Shown here in pieces: positions 1-9,748 of a stretch of DNA of 64,000 bases (the stretch's first letter is position 1; every line of letters begins with the position of its first letter). The notes below the pieces were generated by a model that was given only the letters and a program-made list of their open reading frames with translations, was not told where the DNA came from and searched no databases. The stretch comes from Agelas oroides. Lineage: Eukaryota > Porifera > Demospongiae > Agelasida > Agelasidae. The stretch is from the NCBI GenBank assembly GCA_949130485.1, contig OX422184.1, positions 3,285,204 to 3,349,203 of the forward strand, written 5' to 3'. Position numbers and translations under genes: made by a program.

Positions 1-27
1 CCTCTCCCTCTCCCTCTCCCACATTAG

Positions 28-1804
28 GAGTCGTCGTGGTATCTATGTCCACTACCTCATACCAGGCTCAAAGGCAGAGGAGTGTGGCCAGGTACATCCA
101 GGAGACAGGATCCTGGAGGCCAATGGTCGGGATCTGAGACACGCCACAGTAGATGAGGCTGCTATGTTCATGTCGGTAGGTAACTAGCAAGGTCTACCCT
201 CCCTTGTCCTCCTCCTCCATCCCCACCCCCTTCTTCTCTCCTTCATTCAGGCATATTGTAGCCTTGGGTCCAGAAACTTTGTAAATGTAAATGCGCAACA
301 TTACTTATGGGTACAGTGGAGTCTCACCACCTTAGCCTTGTATCTAGACTATTAAGGGCAGTAGATAGGGCTTTGTGCTAAATACTTTTCTAGTTTATAT
401 AGCAAACATGAATTCTTTGTGTGAAAAGCACAGACCCTTGTGCCTTTGTCACCTTCTACACGCCATATCACTGAACTTCTGTTAAGGGCGGGGCTCATAC
501 ACTCTTCGTAGAATCATTAGATATTCATGCATCTGTATGAGCCCCGCCCTTAATGGAAGTTCAGCGATACGGTGCTTCAAACACAGTGATACGATCGAAA
601 TATGCGACGGAATAATCTTAGATTTCTACACGGGACTGTCACGTATGTTTTTTAAATGTCATCCTTCTTTCATGACTACTTTCTACACACTCTACGCTCC
701 TCCTGCAGCAAGTTCCTGGTTCCCTGAAGCTGTTGATCGCCCACTACCACAGGTCCCCGACTTTCTCAGAGTCGAGTCGCTCCAACCTCTCCTCCGCCCT
801 CTCCCAGGGACCCATGTATGAGGAGATTATTACGTCCAGTGGGTTCCGCATGGGAGAACCGAAATGTGTTGTGATCAGAAAGGTACAATGACAAGTAAAT
901 TGCAAGGTTTTGCCTGGCTTGATTGAAACCACTTCAAATATGGTCAAAATTGACTGACCACTGCCAACGATTGTAGAGAGAGAATAATGAGATGCGAATC
1001 TTTAGTGAGAGATGTCCAGGATTGCCATCAAAGGCTTAGTACTGCCTTTGATCTCCTTGTGATCTTTCTTTGTTCTCTAACCCCACCCCCTAACCCCACC
1101 CCCTAACAACGCATTGTTGGCAAACCTGGACATGTATGATGAGTAGGCCCTGATGGATTATGCTAGCATAATTTTGAGAATAATAGGTAGCAAAAAAAAA
1201 TTAAGAATTATTCAAGAATAATAGGTAGTCATTTTAGTCCCAAAAAGAATAATAGGTACATTTTGGGGTCACATGAATGATGAGTCACATCCCATTCCAG
1301 ATTATTGATTCTACGGAAAAGAATCTGTACTTATTGGCAGTTATTGCTTCACTACCTGTATTGCTTGAATCACTTCTTCTGGACCAGTTGCGATTTACTT
1401 TTCAAAAAAATTATTATTATGTTATTAAATATATATTTTAATGAGAATAATAAAAAGAATAATAGGTAGAAGGAAAAGAATAATAGGTGAGACTTTCAAG
1501 AACAAAAGAATAGAATAATAGGTAGAAAAAAAAGAATAATCCATCAAGGCCTAATGATGAGATTTCGGGAGAAGAGGAGAGGGAGGGACAAAGGGTGGTA
1601 GGTAGTATGTGCCTATGTTCATGCTCAAACTGTGTTGTGTTGAACGTTACATCATTTTAACTCTAATTTCTATTTCCATAGCAACCAGAGGCATCGTTTG
1701 GTATGAATGTGGCTGGTGGAGTGGGTTGTCAATGTGGAGACCTGCCGGTGTTTATATCAGCACTTCGGGCAGACAGCATCGCTGCAAAGAATGGCAAGAT
1801 ACAG

Positions 1805-1849
<45 letters not shown>

Positions 1850-3721
1850 GGAGAGAGGAGGGGGGTGGAAGAGAGTGGAGGGAAAGTGAGGAAATAGGTA
1901 CATGTGTTCAAAGGAAGTACGTCACGTACACAGATTTACTGTGAGGAGTGCTCATGCATAAATGCACATACACACCACATTCCTTTTCCTCTCTTCCCAC
2001 GTACAGAAGGGAGACATCCTGCTCTCAATCAACGGGGTCTCACTAGTTGGACGGACGCATCAAGAAGCCATACAGACCATCAAAAGTATGACACCCGCTG
2101 CTACCATCAGAATGGAGCTCATACAGGTGTGTAGGTACACACAGCAGGGGTGGATGGAGGATGGGGAGGTTAGGGTTAAGACCGATAGTTTGTTCAAGGT
2201 CATGTGTATTGCTGCAAAGTATTCTCACTGAGTCAGTAATATCAAGGTCTTATATATCAGTGTCTATAGCGGGTGGACAATGACCCACGAACCAATACAA
2301 ATGTACACTTGATGGTGAACTTGTGTTGATAGTATCTAGTGCCACATAGAGATTGTATGCCTTGAAAAAGTCTGGCGTAGGCCTCACCATACTTTGGACA
2401 TCCAGAGCTACGACGAATACTGGGGTAGAATACGCACGCATAGCCTGGAATTCAAGCGACACCATTTTTCTCCCTCAAAACCCGGTATGGTCATGGCCGT
2501 ACCAGCCGTACCATTGCCGCTGGCCCTGAGAGATTGTATGTATAGATGGTTTTCATGGAGTGTGGCTTCACTTCTGGAGGGCAAGAGTCGGGGTCTGTGT
2601 TCAGTGCAGCTTTGTGCTAAATACAGGCAAGAAAGTGCTACATCAAGTCCTTACCATTAGTGCTGAAAAGAAGCTGCTTCTCTCAAGGTGAAAGGTCGCT
2701 GTACAGCTGCCTCTTGATTGCGCATTTGCTCTCCAGAAGTAAAGTAGGATACTTGATTGACATTTGTAAACCGTCTATAGCCCATAGGATTAATAGCTCA
2801 GCATTGAAGAGGCATATCTTGTGTTAAGCTAGAAAACACCTAGGTGGGTGGGAGCAGCCAACCACAGTCACATGGCCTCCAATGAGGAGGGAGAGCAGCT
2901 GGTAAACCATTGGTACATATGAAGTATATTACTGTGCATGATATTATGTAGGGAGCTGATGTGGAGGAGAATGGTGGACTGTCACCTGATTGGGAGAGCT
3001 GGATGACAAGATATGGCTCTGGACGACAGAGGTAAGGTCTGAGTTGGAGAGTGTGCATGTGATATGTGACATGCTATTTCAAAGTGAGGAAAATATGTAC
3101 TGCAGAAATATGCGCAATGATATTTGAAATTCATAGTGCATAGTGACTGAGGCATTCGTACACCTGAAGATTGTTGAGGGCTGGCAGTTGTCTAATTACA
3201 CTAGTCCAGTGGCAGTGTACACACGCAACCAGTTTTCACCTCATTCTCCAGCTTCCTTCCCTCACCCGTTGGTTGGTTAGGCCTTTTACCTGTGGGGTCC
3301 TTTAACATGGAAAATGGAGCACCAAGAGTCTGCCAGTGACCTGAGAGTTTAATCTAAAGTTTTACTGAGAGAGAAACCAGGCATGAGTCATTGTGTACAT
3401 TTTACCTATCTCTTCTCTCTCTTGCTAACCTACAGCCCTGTGGAACACACCATCACCCTCCATCGGTCTGGCAGAGGAAGCCTGGGCTTCAGCATCGTTG
3501 GTGGAGCTAACTCCTCAAAGGGGAACAGTCCCATCTACATCCGGAGCATTGCTCCAAAGAGCATTGCAGCACTAGACGGGAGGCTACATTCGGGGGACGA
3601 GGTCTTGAAGATCAACGGACTTTCCCTGGCTAACATGTCACAGAGCCAGGTAGTACAGGTCATTAAAAACACCACAGGGACCGTCACTTTAACTGTCATT
3701 CCAACAGATGTCCGAGTATAG
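28..3721 (+). CDS. MPDZ: 3' end of a multi-PDZ scaffold protein (MPDZ/PATJ type), 5' partial
   Basis: Six exons join in frame: about 28-175, 709-882, 1682-1804, 2007-2126, 2952-3031 and 3436-3721 (TAG stop). Each has GT-AG borders, and the phases agree (0,0,0,0,2). The product has three PDZ domains: a partial first one (GIYVHYLIPGSKAEECG ... GDRILEANG), a Ser-rich linker, a second (FGMNVAGGVG ... GDILLSING) and a C-terminal third (SLGFSIVGGA ... GDEVLKINGLSL), ending 12 residues after the domain's last strand. The GDLPVFI and SPIYIRSIAP motifs and the order linker-PDZ-PDZ-stop resemble the last domains of vertebrate MPDZ (MUPP1) and PATJ, which are apical junction/polarity scaffolds that bind C-terminal peptides. 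The N-terminal domains lie outside the window. Assignment to MPDZ rather than PATJ is not possible from this fragment. Confidence 0.83.
1144..1553. mobile_element. hAT-like non-autonomous element, 8-bp TSD
   Basis: The 410-bp element begins TAGGCCCTGATGGATTAT and ends with its inverted copy (ATAATCCATCAAGGCCTA). It is flanked by an exact 8-bp duplication, ATGATGAG (1136-1143 and 1554-1561). An AGAATAATAGGTA motif recurs about seven times inside, like subterminal transposase-binding repeats. It sits in an intron of the PDZ gene. An 8-bp TSD is typical of hAT transposons. Confidence 0.85.
1805..1848. repeat. (GT)n microsatellite overlapping a splice donor
   Basis: The dinucleotide run begins exactly at the donor of the PDZ-gene exon ending at 1804 (CAG then GTGCGTGTGTGT), so the 5' splice site is part of the microsatellite. 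Confidence 0.95.
2541..2779. mobile_element. TA-flanked MITE, family X copy 1
   Basis: A 239-bp element with inverted ends TATAGATGGTTT / AAACCGTCTATA. Related copies lie at 21604-21837 and 27898-28304. Internal landmarks shared by all three are the TTCACTTC...GAGGGCAA stretch and the GCTGTACAGCTGCCTCTT stretch. It lies in a PDZ-gene intron. Confidence 0.75.
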
Positions 3722-4002
3722 TGACTGTGGTGGTATATATTCTGTTGTTAAAATTCTTTGGCTGTATGTTCAACTGTTACCCTTGGTTTTATATATCTTG
3801 CTACGTTCTTACACACAGTTGTATGTAAGCATCTTTAGGGTGTGTCCAATATTATGGATCTATTATTCATTTGACTTTACCATCAATCACTATATTTTTA
3901 CAACAATCAAACCTTGTAAGGATGAATCACAAGTTTATTCCACATTTCACTTGTGTATTAATTTACACTTTTTGTAACCTTCCTATTCATCAAAATGATG
4001 TT

Positions 4003-4110
4003 AAATTGAAGTGGCCATATAGCGGCTCTATGAGAAGCTTGTATTTCTTAATTGTCTACACGCCTGGTGAAACCATTGCATTGTGTGAGCACTGTACTTG
4101 TGGCCTTTGA
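4003..4110 (-). repeat. Degraded dispersed repeat related to 48350-48680
   Basis: The stretch GTGGCCATATAGC... and the later GTGAAACCATT...GTGAGCACTGTACT part recur near 48350-48610. On the minus strand it keeps remnants (QWFHQAC) of the PHD-like motif that is clearer in the other copy. It is probably a decayed transposon piece. A 24-base G run follows at 4120-4143. Confidence 0.5.
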
Positions 4111-4454
4111 TAAAATTAAGGGGGGGGGGGGGGGGGGGGGGGGCATTTTGCACTCTACGACGAAACTGCTCCATTCTGGAGAATAATGACAGCCGTCGTA
4201 AGTGGAATGCCCAACATGGAATAATGACCACAGGCTTACAAGAACAATCTAGCCGTGCCCTTTAGTTGAGCAATAATAAATCTATCATCATTAAATGTCG
4301 TGGGAGCAGCAAACATACCCTCCAGGGTGTTAGGTGTATTATCTATGTCACAACTATAGTCTCGTTTTTCCGGCTGGTCACAAGACTATGTCACAACATA
4401 CTAGCAAATAGCATGTATGTGACTGCCTGAGCACTGTACAAGGGTGTGCATGGC

Positions 4455-4664
4455 TAGTCTTGCAAGCCACACCCTTCACAGAGAGGAAGGGTCTGGCTTG
4501 AGTTGTCACCATGGCAGAAACTTGATGTGACCAATCAGATCTGTGCTCTTCGTAGATTGCATCTGTTGTCATGGAGTAATAATTATGTCACGTGTTCAGC
4601 AGATGTCAGCATCTAACTTAATGGTTGTAGCTCCTCTCTGTGAAGTGTGTGGTTTGCAAGACTA
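4455..4664. mobile_element. Inverted-repeat element, TAGTCTTGCAAGCC family
   Basis: The 210-bp stretch starts TAGTCTTGCAAGCCACACCC and ends in a diverged inverted copy (GGTTTGCAAGACTA). The interior AATCAGATCTGTGCTCTTCG part matches the element at about 8829-9142. Flanks are too diverged for a firm TSD. It lies between the PDZ gene and DCPS. Confidence 0.6.
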
Positions 4665-4726
4665 GGGTGTGGCTTGCAAAAAATCCATTGATTTGGCTTG
4701 GAAGTACAACACAGTACACTCTATTA

Positions 4727-7700
4727 TCATCTTTTCTTTTGACTAAACTCTGTCCATAAAGGACTCTTTTCCTTCATTATGAAAGTAACTGTCCTCTTCT
4801 GATAATACAGTGGGTCTATGTGTTCAATGTTGTCGATGACCTCCTCCAGGAAGTGAGCTTGTCCGATCAACGTCTTTGGAGCTTCATACTTGAGATGTGT
4901 AAAGTGGACGTGTAGGTGGTAGTAGGAGGGCTGGTAGTGCAGGTATGCACGAATCTGGTCCTCAGGGAGACCGTACCGCTCTGTAATCACTTGCTATAGG
5001 ACAAGAAGCAAATTACATTATGACTGCAGTTACTGATACACTGATAGTCTTATACGCACACACACACACATGCATGAATACAAAGCACACACACATACAC
5101 AAGTGGATGAATTTAAGGGTTAAGATTCCTCCCAGACCAAAGCTGGAGCCCCATGTGCTACTTCAGCTGGCCACACCTACATGTACATGTATGCATGCAA
5201 GCATTAGTCTCGTCCCCAGACCCAACCCTCCCACCAGGAACTAGGGTCTGGTGACACAAGCCTGAATCCTTGGGGTGTTGAAGCCTTGGTGTAGAATTGA
5301 ATAGGAATAAATGCCACATGAGCCGGGGGGGTGGGTGGGGTGGGGTCTGGGCAGGAGACTGCACAATCATTCTCATGCACACATATACACACACACCAAC
5401 ATTCACCTTTCCACCTCGCAGTATGTTCTTCAATAACGGCAAATGTTCAGCAGTAAGCTCCCTCATGGACAATATTCCCCTCCGACGAGCAATGGCCAGC
5501 AGATAGAGGCTCTCTTGGTCCTTCTGGTCCCACTTCATGTCTGGCAGGAGCAGGAAGCCGTTCTCTGGGTCAGGGTCATCGTATAACACTCTGTCTGCCT
5601 CCGACTTGCCCTCAAGAATGTTGTACACCCACTAGTGAAGATATAAAATTGATCGGAACACGCAAATTGCTGCATGGTTGCTAAAATATTAACCAGCAAA
5701 TTATACTATATAGGCAGTTAGGTTATTTTGTGAGAAGAGATAGTCAGGGTCACGTCACATTTTAGATCAGCAATATACACAAGTGATATCTTAGCCTAAG
5801 CGGAAGTATAGTCTTGTCCCCAGATCCCACCCTCTCCAAGGAAAAGAGTCTAATGACGACCACTGAGCATTTTCTTGGTTGCGTCAAGTCAGCAATCCCA
5901 ATTCTGAACAAGCCAATGAAATAGCATAATGTCATACAAGTGATGATGCTAGCCAGTGAAATAGCGCTACATGTACATCATAAAGATATAATCATTCACT
6001 TATTCAAATATCAAGGTTGCTGACTCAGCACAACCAAGGAAACACTCAATAGTCCCCAGACCCTCCCTGTGAGAGGGTGGGATCTTGGCACGAGACTAAA
6101 GTGGAAGGTACCTGTTAATGTAGCCCGCCACACATGCACATGTAACTGTTGTATACATTGTCATCATGAACTTAAGCCCATTGGTACAAAGGAGGAATGA
6201 AATGGCCCACCCAATGACGATCAAGATGTATAGACTTCTTGAAGCTTGTGAGTTTTTGCAGGAGCAATGGTAATAGCGGAAATGCAGCTTGTACAGTGGA
6301 TGATTCTATAAAAATCTAAACCTGCCTTTAAACAGAGAGATACGATTCATTGTTTGTCATATATGGTACATACACCACCAGTGTTGTTTTAGTTTAATGT
6401 TTGGACTTGTAGTTTAGCTTTAGTTCAATTAGGCTACAGGTTCAAATTGTTAATTTAGGTTTAATTACTAAATCTAAAATATCATTAGTATCGGTACTTT
6501 TAGTTTAGTTTAGTTAACTACCATTTTTGGGTAATTTCAAACTGGTTTAACCCTCTGAACGCGGTGACCATATATATATGGTCACATTAAACTTCCGGTC
6601 GTCGCGGCGACCATATATATATGCTCACGATAAGTTCGTGCGCTTTCCGCACGTAGCTAAGAAGCTTAACGAGATTTGAGAGTAGGCCCCTCCATGATAA
6701 GTGCTAATTAGGCTAGGCCACACCTTTTGACTGACATCATCGGCTAGAAAGACAGGAAGAGGCGGTACTTATTCGCGGGGTGTATCGTCAATCAGCCGAG
6801 GGCTGCCAAACACGAAGCTTTTTCTCGCCCACAGGGAGCAAGCGTTCTCCATATTTGACTTCAGGTAGGAGTAATAGCTTCAAATAACTTGTAAATCGGC
6901 TGATTTTACCGTGGCTGGGAGTTTCAGGTGAGAAAATCGGCACCGTTTCCAACCGCTCGAAGCTACAATGTATAGTCAGCACAAAATGGCTTCAAACAAG
7001 TAGAAATGACTTACTCGCACTTATCAGTGATTTAGATAAACTAGTCCAGCCCATTTGCACCCTATCTATACAAATCAAGCCACTAGAACAGCCAAAGACT
7101 TGTTAACACGCTTGTCACTAAAACCGTTCGAGTCAATAACGTTGATATGGAACAACTTCCGTGTTAATAAACTGTCATGAATAAAATCACTTCCGCGTTC
7201 AAAGGGTTAATTGTAGTTTTTAATTAACGGACTAAGACAACTTTAGTTTTAAGGTTTTTTGCCTTACTAAAATGCATTTTAACTAAAAACAACACTGGTA
7301 CACGTATCTCACCTCTATGCCAAACGCCTGTCTCTCAATAAAAGGTTTTGTAATAGTTCTATAATCCTCTGGAGTTTCGTGAATGATGCGAAGCGACTGG
7401 TCTGAATATTTCACCACATGTGCATCAGTAGCCGGATACACAGTCAAGAGCTTCAGAGAACCAATCCCATTAGAACAAGCAGCCCGATACTGTGCATAGA
7501 TATCATTCTGAAAGTGCTGAAACAGTTTCGTGTCTGTTGAAAATAGTGGCGTCAAATCAGATTCACTCAACGGTAACTTCTCTGCAAAGATGACAGCCTG
7601 TTCATTTGGTTTGTTTGCAAACTTCCCCACCACTGACATGGACTTCAGTTTTGGGTTCAATAGTAACACCTTGTCCACAGTGAAGCCTTCAAGTGGAGGG

Positions 7701-9469
7701 AGGGACTGGGAGGTGGACACGGCCTCGTTATCACTAGTGTGGCTTCTGAAAAACATAAACAACAACAGTAAACACAACAAATCCTGTTCCTAGTCTGCTA
7801 TTGTTTACTTTTCACTGACAATAATTGGAAAGCAAACTTAGAGTGGAAGGGAGAGGACTGCTTTCCTACATGTAAAAACAGTCAGTAGTGTTCATTATGT
7901 ATGCACACAGGAAAAACTCGAAAAATTAGAAGGGAAAGCTCTTAAACGTAGCCATGTTGTGCTCAACAGCCCAATTACGCAGTACCACGCCTACTGGAAA
8001 TATACCGGAACCCCCTTAGTTAGGGATACCTCGCTATAAAAGTTGGTCCCAATGGTGTCTGCTATAGAGGGGTTCCAGTGTACTTTATGTATGCACATGG
8101 GAAAAATTCAGTGCTCTGAGCTCGCTTCTGAGGCCATTCTGAGGTAAACTGAATCCAATGCTACAGATTTTTGGTTACAGATGGTTGGTAAGAGGAGGAA
8201 GGTCTGATACTTTAACAGTTGGAAAAAACATGTCCACCTAATGCCAGGCAAAGTAGATTTATTATTTCACATCAGCCACTTGTTTGATTTGTGTGCAGGC
8301 AGGTGGTCATTATTCATTATTTGTTACTAGCAAATGCTATACACGCTTGGAAAACCTACAGTGCTACAGACCTTAAAAGTGGGCATGTCACGGTTTAAAG
8401 GCAGTTGAAGCGGCAGGTCTTAAAAAAGTGGGCATGTCACGGTTTAGAAGGCAGTTTAAGTGGCAGGTCTTAAATAAAGTGGGCATGTCACGGTTTAAAG
8501 GCAGTTGAAGCGGCAGGTCTTAAAAAAGTGGGCATGTCACGGTTTAGAAGGCAGTTTAAGTGGCAGGTCTTAAATAAAGTGGGCATGTCACGGTTTAGAA
8601 GGCAGTTGAAGTGACAGGTCTTAAATAAGTGGGCATGTCACGGTTTAGAAGGCAGTTGAAGCGGCAGGTCTTAAATAAGTGGGCACCGATGCAAAACAAT
8701 TGCCTGCACATTATGAATATTTAAGTAACTTGGCCAAACTATTGGTAGGACAAAAATCCTACTGCTTGCTCCCGGTCCTGATACATGTACACAGAGTGGT
8801 GAATAACACGGAAGGCCTGGTCTCATCCTGGTCTCACAAGCCACACCCTTCACAGAGAGAGGAAGGGTCTGGTCACGCTGAAACCATCGAGTTGAACTGA
8901 ATTGAAATAATTTTATCCAGACAAGGAAAGGTCACCACGGAAGAAATTTGCCATGACCAATGAGATCTGCGATCTTCGTAGATTGCATCCGTTGTCCGGG
9001 AGCAATTACATCATGAGTTTAGCAGATGTCAGCATCTTATTATCTGCTAGGTTTGATAATTGCGTTCTTTGGTGAAAACTCATCAGCTGCAGTGCGACCA
9101 GACCCTTCCTCTCTCTGCGAAGGGTGTGGCTTGTAAGACTGGTCTCATTCATCATCTGAAACATACATGATGATAGGAGAAGGGGCCCCCTATTTAAATA
9201 TGTGTACACTAAGCTTGAAACACTGCTTGCTCGCTTATTCTTGTCCCACCCGAGGGGTCTGATACGAAGCTCTGAAACGTTCTGCTTGGATTTTTGCATG
9301 GAATACATATTTCAGCAGTGTCAGACCCCTCTACTTATGATGTGGCTTTGGCGATTTACCTGCCTTCATGGTCATCGCTAGGTGTCAAGGGTGGGGGCTC
9401 TTCCTGAAGCTTTTGACGCTTCTTTGCCGGTTCTACTTCTCCATCATGAGGCACAGATGCTGAGCTCAT
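4727..9469 (-). CDS. DCPS: DCPS, scavenger mRNA decapping enzyme (m7GpppX diphosphatase)
   Basis: Four minus-strand exons, 9469-9360, 7745-7313, 5631-5407 and 4993-4727, have GT-AG borders and matching phases (2,0,0). They give 344 aa; human DCPS is 337 aa. DCPS hydrolyses the cap left after 3'-5' mRNA decay. Exon 1 carries a basic PAKKRQK stretch that could be a nuclear signal. Exon 2 is the N-terminal dimer/swap domain and ends [17 protein letters not shown]. Exon 3 opens [14 protein letters not shown], close to the human sequence as I remember it. Exon 4 has the histidine triad in [10 protein letters not shown] (His282, 284 and 286 by my numbering) plus an upstream His275. The start is the first ATG of exon 1, followed by an acidic/Pro tail like that of the family. 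The large second intron holds nested transposons. Confidence 0.95.
5809..6098. mobile_element. Long-TIR element in DCPS intron, TAGTCTTGTCCCCAGA family
   Basis: Roughly 90-bp inverted arms run inward from TAGTCTTGTCCCCAGATCCC and are matched, with mismatches and a small indel, by the reverse complement ending at 6098. The arms include CTTGGTTG(T/C)G...AGTCAGCAA. The flanks are similar (GCGGAAGTA and AGTGGAAGGTA) but not an exact TSD. A more decayed relative lies at about 11228-11444. Confidence 0.65.
6379..7297. mobile_element. Outer AT-rich TIR element (CAGTGTTGTTTTTAGT family)
   Basis: The ends are CAGTGTTGTTTTAGTTT and the inverted AACTAAAAACAACACTG. The element ends 15 bp from the donor of DCPS exon 2. 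A second TIR of this family enters the window at about 63932-64000 with the matching AAAATGCATTTTAGTAAGGC stretch. It is interrupted by the TTAA element at 6551-7206. Confidence 0.7.
6551..7206. mobile_element. piggyBac-like non-autonomous element nested in the outer element
   Basis: The 656-bp insert is flanked by TTAA on both sides (6547-6550 and 7207-7210). Its inverted ends are CCCTCTGAACGCGG / CCGCGTTCAAAGGG. A TTAA target with CCC-starting ends is the piggyBac pattern. No transposase frame was seen. GACCATATATATATG occurs near one end, twice in related form. Confidence 0.82.
8379..8690. repeat. Tandem array, about 50-bp unit, six copies
   Basis: The unit GTGGGCATGTCACGGTTTA...GGCAGGTCTTAAA begins near 8379, 8428, 8479, 8528, 8579 and 8629, with a partial seventh. 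Spacing alternates 49, 51, 49, 51, 50 and 50, and AAAGG/AGAAGG variants alternate, so the first four units look like a duplicated dimer. It lies in DCPS intron 1. Confidence 0.92.
8829..9142. mobile_element. Inverted-repeat element in DCPS intron 1, related to 4455-4664
   Basis: It starts TGGTCTCACAAGCCACACCC and ends with the inverted GGGTGTGGCTTGTAAGAC. The interior ATGACCAATGAGATCTGCGATCTTCG part matches the element near 4455-4664. Confidence 0.6.
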
Positions 9470-9748
9470 TTTGCACTGGGCACGTGGAAGTCACGTGACC
9501 TCGCGTGCTGCTCTTTAATATCATCAGCAAAAAAATTTCGAACTGTTGAGGACGGCCGAACCACCACCGCGATTGTTGACAGGATATTGTGATTCGCGGT
9601 CAAGAAGAACTCAAACGTCGCCGGGAACGGGGAAGAAGACGAAGAAAGACGTGGCTATCGAACCTCCAGGGACGTTGGTAAACGTAGAAAGTGGTGTGTG
9701 CACTGGAAAGAGGAACTTGTCATAACGTCGAAGAGGAGCGTCAGCATA
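9470..9748. promoter_or_regulatory. 279-bp divergent promoter between DCPS and CNOT4
   Basis: This is the whole interval between the DCPS start codon (minus, 9469) and the CNOT4 start codon (plus, 9749). It holds two CACGTG boxes, at 9481-9486 and inside the palindrome GTCACGTGAC at 9490-9499, and several CG dinucleotides. No TATA box was seen. E-box palindromes of this form are bound by bHLH-ZIP factors (USF/MITF/TFE class) in animals. Transcription start sites cannot be placed from sequence. Confidence 0.75.

Noticed and set aside
8379..8690. Regular repeats considered as a CRISPR-like array
   Set aside because: Units are directly tandem without unique spacers and the sequence is eukaryotic.
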